Source: Wurfbainia villosa (taxonomy: Eukaryota > Streptophyta > Magnoliopsida > Zingiberales > Zingiberaceae). Taken from it: 64,000 bases of DNA. This document shows positions 43,793 through 55,188 of the stretch, in pieces; within the stretch, counting starts at the first letter, position 1, and each line of letters opens with the position of its first letter. Where the stretch lies: positions 54,688,621 through 54,752,620 of the forward strand of contig CM045993.1 of assembly GCA_025175895.1 (NCBI GenBank). Reading direction: 5' to 3'. Under the pieces are notes generated by a model that ran no database searches, had not been told where the DNA came from, and saw nothing but the letters and a program-made list of their open reading frames with translations. The position numbers and the translations under genes are program-made.

Positions 43793-45620
43793 GAATAAAA
43801 AAATGAATAAATAGTTCGTAGTCGAGGCTTGAACAATGAACCGTTGATTTGGGGGAATAGGCTTCCCACCACTAAATCATAAGATTACCAATGAATAGGA
43901 TATAACAGAATATATCTATTGGTAGAAAAAAAAGAAAGAAGTTGATTAATCTAGCTGATCATTTAAAGGGATAATTAGGTTAAGAAAAATCCTAATTTAT
44001 ATATATATTTCCATCTTTCCTTTTCTAAACCCCAAACGCCGAACTCCCCTTCTCTCTCTCTCTTATTTTTTTCAGCCGCCGAACTCCTTCTCTCCCTCAC
44101 GCCGCCCATAACCTACTCTCCCCCTTCCATTTTTTCCCAGCCACCGAAGAAAGGAGGATTTCTCTCATCCCTCTCTCTCTATCTTCAAATTCCAGCCGCC
44201 ATCCCTCTTCCCCTTCCATTTTTCAGCCGCCGAAGCGAGGAAGAAGATTGTCTTCTCTTTGGATAATTCAAAAGGGGATTTTTCAAGAGGGATCTCCTCA
44301 AGGATTGGATAGAGGATCACGCTAAAGCCAAGGAACTCGTAGGAGATCTTCTTTTTATGAAATCTAACGGTATAAATTGGTGAAAAAGTGTAGGATGTAA
44401 GTATCCCCTCACCTGCAGTATAAGTGCTTATGATGTAATGTTGTATGCTTGATTTTGAACGAAAGAATCTAGAACTATGTGTAGAAGGTTCGGCTAATAG
44501 GATTAGAGAAATTATTCTTGTTGAAATTCCTCCACGTTATGCATGTTAGATGATGATTTCTATTTATGTTAGCTTAATTTTCCTTATGTCACTACCTTAT
44601 GCCATGTTAAATTGTACTCATGCCGATTTATGCTATGCTACATGCTTATGTTTTCACCCATGTTAGGCATGACTCACGTATATGAAATGTCTAAGAAATG
44701 TTTCCCTTAGAGTGGGGACAAGAACACTCTTTAGGACAAAGAACATGTATGTTATTTTACTTTATGCATGGCTTGTACCGGACCCTAACAAGGTCCACGG
44801 GATGGGCTCCAAGGTTACCCCTAGGTCGACGGACATAGTACAGACCTAGTAACCTAATAGGTTCGGGATTAGCTACCTCGGATCTATTTAGAATGCATGC
44901 GAATGATGTATGTGGTACAATATCGGGCACAATATGTTGAGATTATGTTTAAGTATATAAATTATATGTTTTCAAAGAGCATCCTGCATATACCATTTTA
45001 TGTTCATCAAATTATCATGTTTAGAGACAATGTACTGTTGCGATGAAAATGCTAAGTTTATGTTCTTTTTCTAAATTGATCATGTCTCTACTTTAAATAA
45101 ATGTTGTGCTCATATATTGTTTAAACGAACATGTCATTACTTTACGTTTAATTCATGATGCATGTTTTTGTGAGTAGGAAAGGACCTTACTAAGCCTATG
45201 TGCTTACAGTTTACTTTCCTTGTACTGTAGAAAAGGGCAAGGAATGGATAAATTAAACGGACCAGCAAGAGGGGCAAAGATGTGTGTGGCAGTGGCATGG
45301 TGGACGAGATCATTTTTCCTATACGGACTCATGCACGATTTTCAGTTTATTTGTAAACTGTTAGGAGACGTTAATGCTTTCTATGGTTGTTACTCATGTT
45401 TATTTTTATGAACCTTGAAATGGTTAATACATGTTTAGTTAAATAAATTTCTAAGACCTTTTTCCATGATTAAATTGTTAGGTTGATTGGGTTAATGTAA
45501 TTAGTGTTAAAGGTTGTAAAGTTTTTAAATGCTTCCGCTGTTATATGCATGAATGTATGCGTAGCACCGCCGCCCGTCTATAGGATGTGTGTTAGGAGGA
45601 CGGGAAGGGCGGGCGTTACA
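43655..45620 (+). repeat. G LTR1 (1966 bp)
   Basis: From TGTAACATCCC to GGGCGTTACA. Almost collinear with LTR2, except for the AT run. It contains C/T-rich parts (44020-44230). No genes inside. Confidence 0.95.
43699..43785. repeat. (AT)n microsatellite in G LTR1
   Basis: About 87 bp of AT. LTR2 has only ATATATATAAATAATAAT at the same place, which explains most of the 74-bp length difference. Confidence 0.97.
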
Positions 45621-45622
45621 GG

Positions 45623-45635
45623 TGGTATCAGAGCC
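45623..45635 (+). promoter_or_regulatory. G copy 1 primer binding site
   Basis: TGGTATCAGAGCC, initiator tRNA-Met type, two bases after LTR1. Confidence 0.9.
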
Positions 45636-45829
45636 CAGTTCTGCCTTTCAACTACACACACATCAAGCTTCCATCCTGCCGCTCCAAGTAAGACATTCTA
45701 TGCCTACTCTATTTATTTCATGTATGATATATATATGCTAAGAAATATTTTTAGTTGGGTATGCATGAATATAAGTAAGGATGATAAACTTATGTTGGCA
45801 TTTTTTTGTTATCATTTATGAAGATAAGC

Positions 45830-46836
45830 ATGGCCAGAAGACGCGGTAATGGAGTCAGTGAGACAGAATCTCCACCGGATCTTATGCAGGTGGTTCAACT
45901 CCAAAGATCAAGTCGCTGAACAACAGAAAGTGATAAATGCCTTAATGACTCAGCAGGGAAACCCTAGTGGACCACCAGGGGACCAGCAGGTGCATCCAGA
46001 TAGTCCTGCAGCTACACCAGTACCACCAGGAGACTCTGGCCCGATAGTTTGACCAGAAGCTTACATGATCCAGTGGCAAAGGATGAAACTAGAGAATTTC
46101 TCGGGTAATTGTTAACCATGGGATGCCCAGTCCTGGTTCAAAATGGTGGAAAGCATAGTAGAGCTGCTAGATTGGCCTGAACTTGAAAAGAATAAGTGCA
46201 CATCCTTTTGCCTTTTTGGAGATGCTCGAATGTGGTGGGAAAGAATTAAAGCAAAGAGGCAAGTAAACCAAATGAGATGGACGGACTTCGAAGCTGAATT
46301 TTTTGAAGAATTCTTCCATATGCGAGTGACCAACAAGCACTACGATGATTTCACCGGGTTCAGGTAAGGTGATCTATCAGTTAACGAAGCGGTGAAAAAA
46401 TTCAACCGACTCACACACCTATGCCCAGAGTTGGTCATCACAGAAAAAGAAAGGGTCGGACTTATGCTGAAGATGCTCCAACCTGAGATAGCTCTGAACG
46501 TGGCCGACGGAGTGAATAGACCGCAGATCGTAGAGGAGTTGTTCAGTAGTGCCCTAATCACCGAGCACTACCTGAACAATATTAACTAGGAAAAAAAGGC
46601 GCTGAGTGAAGGCAAGAGTCAAGGCCAGCCAGGAGGTCAGAAAGCTCAGGGTAACTGGAAAGGAAACCATAGTGGCAAGAGGAAACAATGGAATGACTCT
46701 AAAGGTGGTCCAGTGAACAAACAATCCAAGATTCCCCAATGTACTACATGTGGGAAACCACATACCGGGGTGTGCTACAAGGGCACGAATAGATGCTACC
46801 ACTGTGGACTGGAAGGACAAAGAGTCAAGGACTGAC
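45830..46836 (+). pseudogene. Chromovirus G copy 1 gag, broken
   Basis: Starts at ATG 45830 (MARRRGNGVSETE). A 2-bp deletion near 45893 relative to copy 2 shifts the frame, so QQKVINALMTQQG is read out of phase. The retrotransposon gag core follows (FCLFGDARMWWERIKA, FEAEFFEEFF). TAG at 46587-46589 stands where copy 2 has CAG. A zinc region (CTTCGKPHTGVC, CYHCGLEGQRVKD) precedes a stop. It would package element RNA; it is dead here. Confidence 0.88.
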
Positions 46837-46959
46837 CTACCCAGGTTCAGGCACCTCCTCGATATGCCCGATGCAGGGGTGCTCCTTCACACAACACGGA
46901 TACAAGCCGCAATAGAAGGTACCGGATAAACCAAGGAGATTGGAAGCCCACTCCATGGG

Positions 46960-48739
46960 AATGCCAGGGTTTTCTCTCTCACTAAGGAAGACGTGGCAAA
47001 CGATTCTACTATTATCACAGGTCAGATAATTATTTTCTATCAGCATGCTACTGTATTATTTGATACTGGTGCAACACACTTGTTTGTCTCTACGTCTTTT
47101 ACAAAGAAGATTGATATACCCTCACAAGTTTTGGATTGCGAGTTCTTAATGACCCTGCCCTAGGGAGAAGTGATGCCTTCTACTCATATGTTGCGAGCCG
47201 CACCCATCAGAATTGCAGACAGAGAACTCTACTGTGATCTGATAGTGCTCGACATGCAGGATTATGATGTCATATTGGGCATGGATTTCTTAAGCAAGTA
47301 CGGTGCTTCGATCGAGTGTCGTAAGAGAAAAGTGGTCTTTCAGCCTGAGGCAGAACCTATGTTTGAATTCATTGGAGAGCCAAGGAACAGAACCTATAAA
47401 TTCTTATCAGCTCTAAAAGCACACAAGATGTTAGACAGGGGATGCACTGGGTTTCTAGCACATGTGGTTGATACAAGTCAAGCCGAGGACCAAAAGCTAG
47501 AAGATGTCAGAGTGGTATGCCACTACCCAGAGGTATTTCCTAATGAACTACCAGGGTTATCCCCTGATAGGGAAATTGAATTTGAGATCGAATTAATTCC
47601 TGGTACTCACCCGATCTCTAAAGCACCTTACCGGATGGCGCCGACTAAATTGAAAGAACTTCAAGGACAGCTATAAGAGTTACTCGACAAGGGTTTTATT
47701 CGCCCTAGTCACTCTCCATGGGGAGCTCTGGTACTGTTCGTAAAGAAGAAGGATGGGACTATGCATCTGTGCATAGACTACCGAGCGCTAAATAATGTGA
47801 CGATCAAGAATAGGTACCCTTTACCACGGATTGATGATCTGTTCGACCAGTTAAAAGGTGCCACCGTCTTTTCAAAGATTGACCTCAGATCTAGCTATCA
47901 TCAAGTGAAAGTGAAACCAGATGATATACCGAAGAGAGCTTTCAGAACAAGATACGGACATTATGAGTTTGTAGTCATGCCTTTCGGAGTGATGAATGCT
48001 CCTGCTATGTTCGTGGACCTGATGAATCGGGTATTCTCGGTGTTTCTTGACAAGTTCGTGATCGTCTTCATTGACGATATCCTCGTCTATTCGAGAAATC
48101 AAGAATAGCATGTCGAACACCTGAAGATGGTATTACAGATTCTTCGAGAAAAGCAACTATATGCCAAGTTCTCCAAATGTGAATTCTGGCTCGATCAAGT
48201 ATCTTTTCTGGGTCATATTATATCCAAAGACGGAGTTATGGTAGACCCAAGAAAGATTGAAGCGGAGTAATCGAGCAGCCAAAGAATGCTAGCGAAGTGA
48301 GGAGTTTTCTGATTAGCGTGTGCTATTACGGAAATTGTGAGAAGACTTCGCTGTAATAGCAAGACTTATGATTCTCACCCGGAAGAACAAGAAGTATGTA
48401 TGGACGGAGGAATGTGAGAAGAATTTCTTGGAGATGAAAAGGAGACTTACAAGTGCTCCAATCCTTACTCTCCCAGAGAATGACAAGAGCTTCAACATGT
48501 ACAACGATGCCTCCGGATTGGGACTCGAAGCTGTACTTATGCAGAGGGGTAAAGTTATTTCCTATGTCTCTAGGCAACTCAAGGAACATGAAAAGAACTA
48601 TCCCACTCACGATTTAGAGCTAGCAGCTGTGGTCTTCACTCTCAAGGTAGGAGGCACTATCTGTATGGAGCACAGTGCAAGATTTATACGGATCACCGAG
48701 TCCATGCAGATTTCTTCACTCGTAAGGACCTCAATATGA
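46960..48739 (+). pseudogene. Chromovirus G copy 1 protease, RT and RNase H, broken
   Basis: The aspartic protease LFDTGATH is intact, followed by YDVILGMDFL. RT begins near YRMAPTKLKEL. TAA at 47674-47676 stands where copy 2 has CAA. KKDGTMHLCIDYRAL, FSKIDLRSSYHQ and the catalytic FIDDILVYS follow. TAG at 48106-48108 (GAG in copy 2) and small deletions near 48260-48360 interrupt the thumb. RNase H begins with YNDASGLGLEAVLMQ and DLELAAVVFTLK, then frameshifts. Confidence 0.9.
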
Positions 48740-49944
48740 GACAACGCAGATGGTCGGAGCTCGTGAAGGACTATGATCATGAGATCTTTACCATCCCGCA
48801 AGGCAAACAAAGTGGCCGATGCACTCGAGAAGTCCAAGTCACACCCCTGATGTCCTTATTGGTATTGTCTCGACCGCTGGAGAAGAAAATTATGCGCTAT
48901 GGAATTGAGGTTATTTCCAGGCAGCTTTCGACCATGGCAATAATACCAGCACTATTCGATGACATATTAGCAAAACAAAGTGATGATCCAAGTCTCCAGA
49001 GGATCAAGTAGGAGATCCTAGAAGGAAAAGGCGAGGGTTTTCGTATCGTCAATAGCGGAGTATTATACCTTAGGGATCGGTTATGTATCCCTAACGATCC
49101 GGAACTATGCAAAAAGATATTAGAGAAGGCTCACGGAACCCCCTATTCTATGCATCTGGGATCCATCAAAATGTATCAAGATCTGAAAGAGAAGTTATGG
49201 TGGTCCGGTATAAAGAGGGACGTAGCTTAGCACGTCAGTACCTGCCTGACCTGCCAGCAAGTTAAAGCAGAACACCAGAGGCCTGGAGGAGTTCTGCAAC
49301 CGATCCAAATTCCGGAGTGGAAATGGGAAGACATCTCTATGGATTTCATTTCAAGTCTTCCCAGGACTACGAACGGATATGACGCTATATGGGTTATCGT
49401 TGACAGATTGACAAAGTCAGCTCATTTCCTAGCGATCAAGATGACATATTCGATTGAGCAACTGGCTCAATTATATGCTAAGGAAATCATCAGACTGCAT
49501 GGTATTCCCAAGACCATCATTTCAGATAGGGATGGTCGCTTCACTTCACAGTTTTGGGGATGCGTTCATAAGGCACTTGACACGAAGCTGCGTTTCAGTA
49601 CCGCCTTTCATCCTCAGACAGATGGGAAAACAGAAAGGGTGAACCAAGTACTGGAAGACATGTTACGAGATTGTGCCTTGGATTTCAAAGGGAGTTGGTG
49701 CCGCTACTTATGTTTAGCGAAATTCGCTTACAATAATAGCTACCAAGCTACCATCAGAATGGCACCTTATGAAGTATTATATGGGAGGAGATGTAGGTCT
49801 CCGATCTGTTGGTACGAAGGTGGTGAGAAGAAAGAGATGGGACTTCTGATGGATTTCATCGACGACACCACCCGAGCGATACAGAATATCCACAAAAGAA
49901 TAGAGACTGCTCAGAGCCAACAGAAGAACTATGCAGATCAGTGA
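48740..49944 (+). pseudogene. Chromovirus G copy 1 RNase H end and integrase
   Basis: After the RNase H end, a frame carries the integrase zinc region (KAHGTPYSMHLG, CLTCQQVK) with a TAG at 49228-49230. From 49339 the DDE core is open for 201 codons: MDFISSLPR, ISDRDGRF and DGKTERVNQVLE. GPY-like region and link to the chromodomain follow in other frames after 49944. The enzyme would insert element DNA. It is interrupted here. Confidence 0.9.
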
Positions 49945-50141
49945 CGTAGACCTTTGGAATTCAATGTCAGAGATTTGGTATTTCTCCGGGTAGCTCCTAT
50001 GAAAGGAATAATGAGATTCGGGAAGAAAGGAAAGTTAAGTCCGCGTCGTAGGGACCGCATACAAGATCTGAAAAGATTTGGCAAGGTAGCTACGAGCTAG
50101 GACTACCTCGGGGAGATGTCTCATTATTCACAACGTGTTCC

Positions 50142-50381
50142 ATGTCTCGATGCTTAAGAAGTGCATTTCAAGATCACCAAGTGGTCGAGCCACAGACAGT
50201 GCAAATTCAAGAGGACCTGAGCTATGAAAGTCGACCTATCCGGATACTAGACCGAGAAGTCAAAAGACTAAGGAATAAAGAAGTACCCTTAGTGAAGGTC
50301 ATATGGCAAAGTCAACGATACGAAGAAGCCACCTGGGAACGTGAGGATGACATGAAGCAAAAGTACCCCGAGTTGTTCTAA
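50142..50381 (+). pseudogene. Chromodomain at the end of chromovirus G integrase
   Basis: The last 40 residues, DREVKRLRNKEVPLVKVIWQ to the WEREDDMKQKYPELF end, are the chromodomain of plant chromoviruses. This type is thought to bias insertion toward heterochromatin. The linking region 49945-50141 is frameshifted, so the domain is disconnected from the integrase core. Confidence 0.88.
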
Positions 50382-50403
50382 GTTTCGAGGACGAAACTTT
50401 TAT

Positions 50404-50417
50404 AAGGTATAAGGGAT
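50404..50417 (+). promoter_or_regulatory. G polypurine tract
   Basis: AAGGTATAAGGGAT before LTR2, preceded by CGAGGACGAAA (50388-50398), typical of Tekay-type elements. Confidence 0.82.
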
Positions 50418-52309
50418 TGTAACATCCCAAATTTTAGTTACTATATTTTTATTTAAAGGAAATATATATAAATAATAATAAAAAAATGAATAAATAGTTC
50501 GTAGTCGAGGCTTGAACCATGAACCGTTGATTTGGGGGAATAGGCTTCCCACCACTAAGTCATAAGATTACCAATGAATAGGATATAACAGAATATATCT
50601 ATTGGTAGAAAAAAAGAAAGAAGTTGATTAATCTAGCTGATCATTTAAAGGGACAATTAGGTTAAGAAAAATCCTAATTTATATATATATTTCCATCTTT
50701 CCTTTTCTAAACCCCAAACACCGAACTCCCCTTCTCTCTCTCTCTTATTTTTTTCAGCCGCCAAACTCCTTCTCTCCCTCACGCCGCCCATAACCTACTC
50801 TCCCCCTTCCATTTTTTTCCCAGCCACCAAAGAAAGGAGGATTTCTCTCATCCCTCTCTCTCTCTATCTTCAAATTCCAGCCGCCGTCCCTCTTCCCCTT
50901 CCGTTTTTCAGTCGCCGAAGTGAGGAAGAAGATTGTCTTCTCTTTGGATAATTCAAAAGGGGATTTTTCAAGAGGGATCTCCTCAAGGATTGGATAGAGG
51001 ATCACGCTAAAGCCAAGGAACTCGTAGGAGATCTTCTTTTTACGAAATCTAACGGTATAAATTGGTGAAAAAGCGTAGGATGTAAGTATCCCCTCACCTG
51101 CAGTATAAGTGCTTACGATGTAATGTTGTATGCTTGATTTTGAACAAAAGAATCTAGAACTATGTGTAGAAGGTTCGGCTAATAGGATTAGAGAAATTAT
51201 TCTTGTTGAAATTCTTCCACGTTATGCATATTAGATGATGATTTCTATTTATGTTAGCTTAATTTTCCTTATGTCACTACCTTATGCCATGTTAAATTGT
51301 ACTCATGCCGATTTATGCTATGCTACATGCTTATGTTTTCACCCATGTTAGGCATGACTCACGTATATGAAATGTCTAAGAAATGTTTCCCTAAGAGTGG
51401 GGACAAGAACACTCTTTAGGACAAAGAACATGTATGTTATTTTACTTTATGCATGGCTTATACCGGATCCTAACAAGGTCCACGGGATGGGCTCCAAGGT
51501 TGCCCCTAGGTCGACAGACATAGTACGGACCTAGTAACCCAGTAGGTTCGGGATTAGCTACCTTAGATCTATATAGGATGCGCGCGAATGATATATGTGG
51601 TACAATGTCGGGCCCAATATGTTGAGATTATGTTTAAGTATATAAACTATATGTTTTCAAAGAGCATCCTGCATATACCATTTTATGTTCATCGAATTAT
51701 CATATTTAGAGACAATATATTGTTGCGATGAAAATGCTAAGTTTATGTTCTTTTCCTAAATTGATCATGTCTCTACTTTAAATAAATGTTGTGCTCATAT
51801 GTTGTTTAAACGAACATGTCATTACTTTACATTTAATTCATGATGCATGTTTTTGTGAGTAGGAAAGGACCTTACTAAGCCTATGTGCTTACAGTTTACT
51901 TTCCTTGTACTGCAGAAAAGGGAAAGGAATGGATAAATTAAAGGGAGCAGCAGGAGGGGCAAAGATGTGTGTGGCAGTGGCATGGTGGACGAGATCATTT
52001 TTCCTATATGGACTCATGCACGATTTTCAATTTATGTGTAAACTGTTAGGAGACGTTAATGCTTTCTATGGTTGTTACTCATGTTTATTTTTATGAACCT
52101 TGAAATGGTTAATACATGTTTAGTTAAATAAATTGCTAAGACCTTTTGCCATGATTAAATTGTTAGGTTGATTGGGTTAATGTAATTAGAGTTAAAAGTT
52201 GTAAAGTTTTTAAATGCTTCCGCTGTTATATGCATGAATGTATGATCGCGTAGCGCCGCTGCCCGTCTATAGGATGTGTGTTAGGAGGACGGGAAGGGTG
52301 GGCGTTACA
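50418..52309 (+). repeat. G LTR2, shared by both copies (1892 bp)
   Basis: From TGTAACATCCC to GGCGTTACA. It follows the polypurine tract of copy 1 and precedes the primer site of copy 2, so it serves as 3' LTR of one and 5' LTR of the other. Confidence 0.95.
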
Positions 52310-52311
52310 GG

Positions 52312-52324
52312 TGGTATCAGAGCC
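52312..52324 (+). promoter_or_regulatory. G copy 2 primer binding site
   Basis: TGGTATCAGAGCC after LTR2, identical to the site of copy 1. Confidence 0.9.
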
Positions 52325-52518
52325 CAGTTCTGCCTTTCCACTACACACACATCAAGCTTCCATCCTGCCGCTCCATGTAAGACATTCAATGCCTACTCTA
52401 TTTATTTCATGTATGATATATATACGCTAAGAAATGTTTTTAGTTGGGTTTGCATGAATATAACTAAGGATGATAAACTTATGTTGGCATATTTTTTGTT
52501 ATCATTTATGAAGATAAC

Positions 52519-53490
52519 ATGACCAGAAGATGCGGTAATGGAGTCAGTGAGACAGAATCTCCACCGAGTCTTATGCAGGTGGTTACTGAACTCCAGCGTC
52601 AAGTTGCTGAACAACAGAAAGTGATAAATGCCTTAATGACTCAGCAGGGAAACCCTAGTGGACCACCAGGGGACCAGCAGGCGCATCCAGATAGGCCTGC
52701 AGCTACACCAGTACCACTAGGAGGCTCTAGCCCGATAGTTCGACCAGAAGCTTACCTGATCCAGTGGCAAAGGCTGAAACCGGAGAATTTCTCGGGTAAT
52801 TGTGAACCATGGGATGCCCAGTCCTGGTTCAAAACGGTGGAAAGCATAGTAGAGATGCTGGATTAGCCTGAACATGAAAAGATTAAGTGCTTATCCTTTT
52901 GCCTTTCTGGAGATGCTCAAATGTGGTGGGAAAGAATTAAAGCAAAGAGGCAAGTAAACCAAATGAGATGGACGGACTTCGAAGCTGAATTTTTCGAAGA
53001 ATTCTTCCATATGCGAGTGACCAACAAGCTCTACGATGATTTCACCAGGTTCAGGCAAGGTGACCTATCAGTTAACGAAGCAGTGAAAAGATTCAACTGA
53101 CTCGCACGCCTATGCCGAGAGTTGGTCAGCACAGAAAAAGAAAGGGTCAGACTTATGCTGAAGATGCTCTGACCTGAGATAGCTCTGAATGTGGCCGGCA
53201 GAGTGAATAGATCGCAGACCGTAGAGGAGTTGTTCAGTAGTGCCCTAATCACCGAGCACTACCTGAACAATATTAACCAGGAAAAGAAGGCGCTGAGTGA
53301 AGGCAAGAGTCAAGGCCAGCCAGGAGGTCAGAAAGCTCAGGGTAACTGGAAAGGAAACCATAGTGGCAAGAGGAAACAATGGAATGACTCTAAAGGTGGT
53401 CCAGCAAACAAACAAGCCAAGATTCTCCAATGTACTACATGTGGGAAACCACATACCGGGGTGTGCTACAAGGGCACGAATAGATGCTAA
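52519..53490 (+). pseudogene. Chromovirus G copy 2 gag, broken
   Basis: Starts at ATG 52519 (MTRRCGNGVSETE). Better preserved at the N-terminus than copy 1. TAG at 52864-52866 is TGG in copy 1. Core and basic region follow with further stops near 53098 and 53172 (TGA). The frame 53191-53490 contains NQEKKALSEGKS and the zinc region CTTCGKPHTGVC. Lesions are mostly different from those of copy 1. Confidence 0.88.
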
Positions 53491-55082
53491 TTTGGATCGA
53501 AGGGCACAGAGTCAAGGATCGCCTACCTGTGTTCAGGGAACCTCCTCGATATGCCCAAGATGGTGCTCCTTCACAGCTACACCAGATGCAAGCTGCAATA
53601 GAAGGTACCCGGATAAGCCAAGGGAGATTGGAAGCCCCGCCAGTTGCGACAAATGCCAGGGTTTTCTCTCTCACTAAGGAAGACATGGCAAACGATTCTA
53701 CTATTGTCACAAGTCAGATAATTATTTTCTATCAGCATGCTACTGCATTATTTGATACTGGTGCAACACACTCGTTTGTCTCTACGCCTTTCACAAAGAA
53801 GATTGATATACCTCCGCAAGTTTTAGATTGCGAGTTCTTAACGACCCTACCCTCGGGAGAAGTGATGTCTTCTACTTATATGTTGCGAGCCGCACCCATC
53901 AGAATTGCAGACAGAGAACTCTACTGTGATCTGATAGTGCTCGGTATGCAGGATTATGATGTCATATTGGGCATGGATTTCTTAAGCAAGTATGGTGCTT
54001 CAATCGAGTGTCGTAAGAGAAAAGTGGTCTTTCAGCCTAAGGCAAAACCTATGTTTGAATTCATTGGAGAGCCAAGGAACATAACCTATAAATTCTTATC
54101 AGCTCTAAAGGCATGCAAGATGTTAGAAAAGGGATGCACTGGGTTTCTAGCACATGTGGTTAATACAAGTCAAGCCGAGGACCAGAAGCTAGAAGATGTC
54201 AGAGTGGTATGCCACTACCCAGAGGTATTTCCTGATGAACTACCAGGGTTAGCCCCTGATAGGGAAATTGAATTTGAGATCGAATTAATTTCTGGTACTC
54301 ACCCGATCTCTAAAGCACCTTACCGGATGGCGCCGACCAAATTGAAGGAACTTCAGGGACAGCTACAAGAGTTACTCGACAAGGGTTTTATTCACCCTGG
54401 TCACTCTCCATGGGGAGCTCCGATACTGTTCGTAAAGAAGAAGGATGGGGCTATGCGCCTGTGCATAGACTACCGAGCGCTAAATAATGTGACGATCAAG
54501 AATAGGTACCCTTTACCACGGATTGATGATCTGTTCGACCAGTTAAAAGGTGCCACCGTCTTTTCAAAGATTGACCTCAAATCTAGCTATCATCAAGTGA
54601 AAGTGAAACAAGATGATATACCGAAGACAACTTTCAGAACAAGATACGGACATTATGAGTTCGTAGTCATGCCTTTCGGAGTGACGAATGCTTCTGCTAT
54701 GTTCATGGACCTGATGAATCGAGTATTCTCGGTGTTTCTTGACAAGTTCGTGATCGTCTTCATTGACGATATCCTCGTCTATTCGAGAAATCAAGAAGAG
54801 CATGCCGAACACCTGAAGATGGTATTACAGATTCTTCGAGAAAAGCAACTATATGCCAAGTTCTCCAAATGTGAATTCTGGCTCGATCAAGTATCTTTTC
54901 TGGGTCATATTATATCCAAAGACGGAGTTATGGTAGACCCAAGAAAGATTGAAGCTGTGAGTAACTGGAGCAGGCCAAAGAATGCTAGCAAAGTGAGGAG
55001 TTTTCTTGGATTAGTGGGCTATTACCGAAAATTCGTAGAAGACTTCGCCATAATAGCAGCACCTATGACAATTCTCACTTGA
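53484..55082 (+). CDS. Chromovirus G copy 2 protease and RT (532 aa, partial)
   Basis: The longest Gypsy frame here. Residues 1-70 are the gag-protease linker. The protease ALFDTGATHSFVS lies near residues 88-100, with DVILGMDFL after it. RT runs from YRMAPTKLKEL, through MRLCIDYRALNN, FSKIDLKSSYHQ and FIDDILVYSRNQ, to the thumb and FLGHIISKDG, ending in the connection FLGLVGYYRKF. TGA at 55080-55082 stands where copy 1 has CGG. RNase H begins beyond it (KRRLTSAPILTL) and is cut at 55188. The displayed start is the first available codon after a gag frameshift. Confidence 0.92.
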   Translation: MLIWIEGHRVKDRLPVFREPPRYAQDGAPSQLHQMQAAIEGTRISQGRLEAPPVATNARVFSLTKEDMANDSTIVTSQIIIFYQHATALFDTGATHSFVSTPFTKKIDIPPQVLDCEFLTTLPSGEVMSSTYMLRAAPIRIADRELYCDLIVLGMQDYDVILGMDFLSKYGASIECRKRKVVFQPKAKPMFEFIGEPRNITYKFLSALKACKMLEKGCTGFLAHVVNTSQAEDQKLEDVRVVCHYPEVFPDELPGLAPDREIEFEIELISGTHPISKAPYRMAPTKLKELQGQLQELLDKGFIHPGHSPWGAPILFVKKKDGAMRLCIDYRALNNVTIKNRYPLPRIDDLFDQLKGATVFSKIDLKSSYHQVKVKQDDIPKTTFRTRYGHYEFVVMPFGVTNASAMFMDLMNRVFSVFLDKFVIVFIDDILVYSRNQEEHAEHLKMVLQILREKQLYAKFSKCEFWLDQVSFLGHIISKDGVMVDPRKIEAVSNWSRPKNASKVRSFLGLVGYYRKFVEDFAIIAAPMTILT

Positions 55083-55185
55083 AAGAACAAGAAGTATGTA
55101 TGGACGGAGGAATGGGAGAAGAGTTTCTTGGAGCTGAAAAGGAGACTTACAAGTGCTCCAATCCTTACTCTCCCAGAGAATGACA

Positions 55186-55188
55186 AGA
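55186..55188. other. Deletion junction between chromovirus G and Copia C3
   Basis: Copy 1 of G continues GAATGACAAGAGCTTC; the junction reads GAATGACAAGAAGGGCC; C4 at 61980 reads CGCTAGAAGGGCC. The three bases AGA could belong to either side, a microhomology typical of end-joining repair. The deletion removed the 3' end of G and the 3' LTR of C3. Confidence 0.85.

Larger units (their letters stand above)
43655..55188 (+). mobile_element. Ty3/Gypsy chromovirus G, tandem LTR-internal-LTR-internal
   Basis: Two copies of the same chromovirus share a central LTR: LTR1 43655-45620, internal 1 45621-50417, LTR2 50418-52309, internal 2 52310-55188 (cut in RNase H). Order protease, RT, RNase H, integrase, chromodomain is that of Ty3/Gypsy chromoviruses. 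The Tekay/Del clade is likely from CGAGGACGAAA before the polypurine tract and the about 1.9-kb LTR with TGTAAC/GTTACA ends. The left flank is in F. The right end is deleted. Confidence 0.92.
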
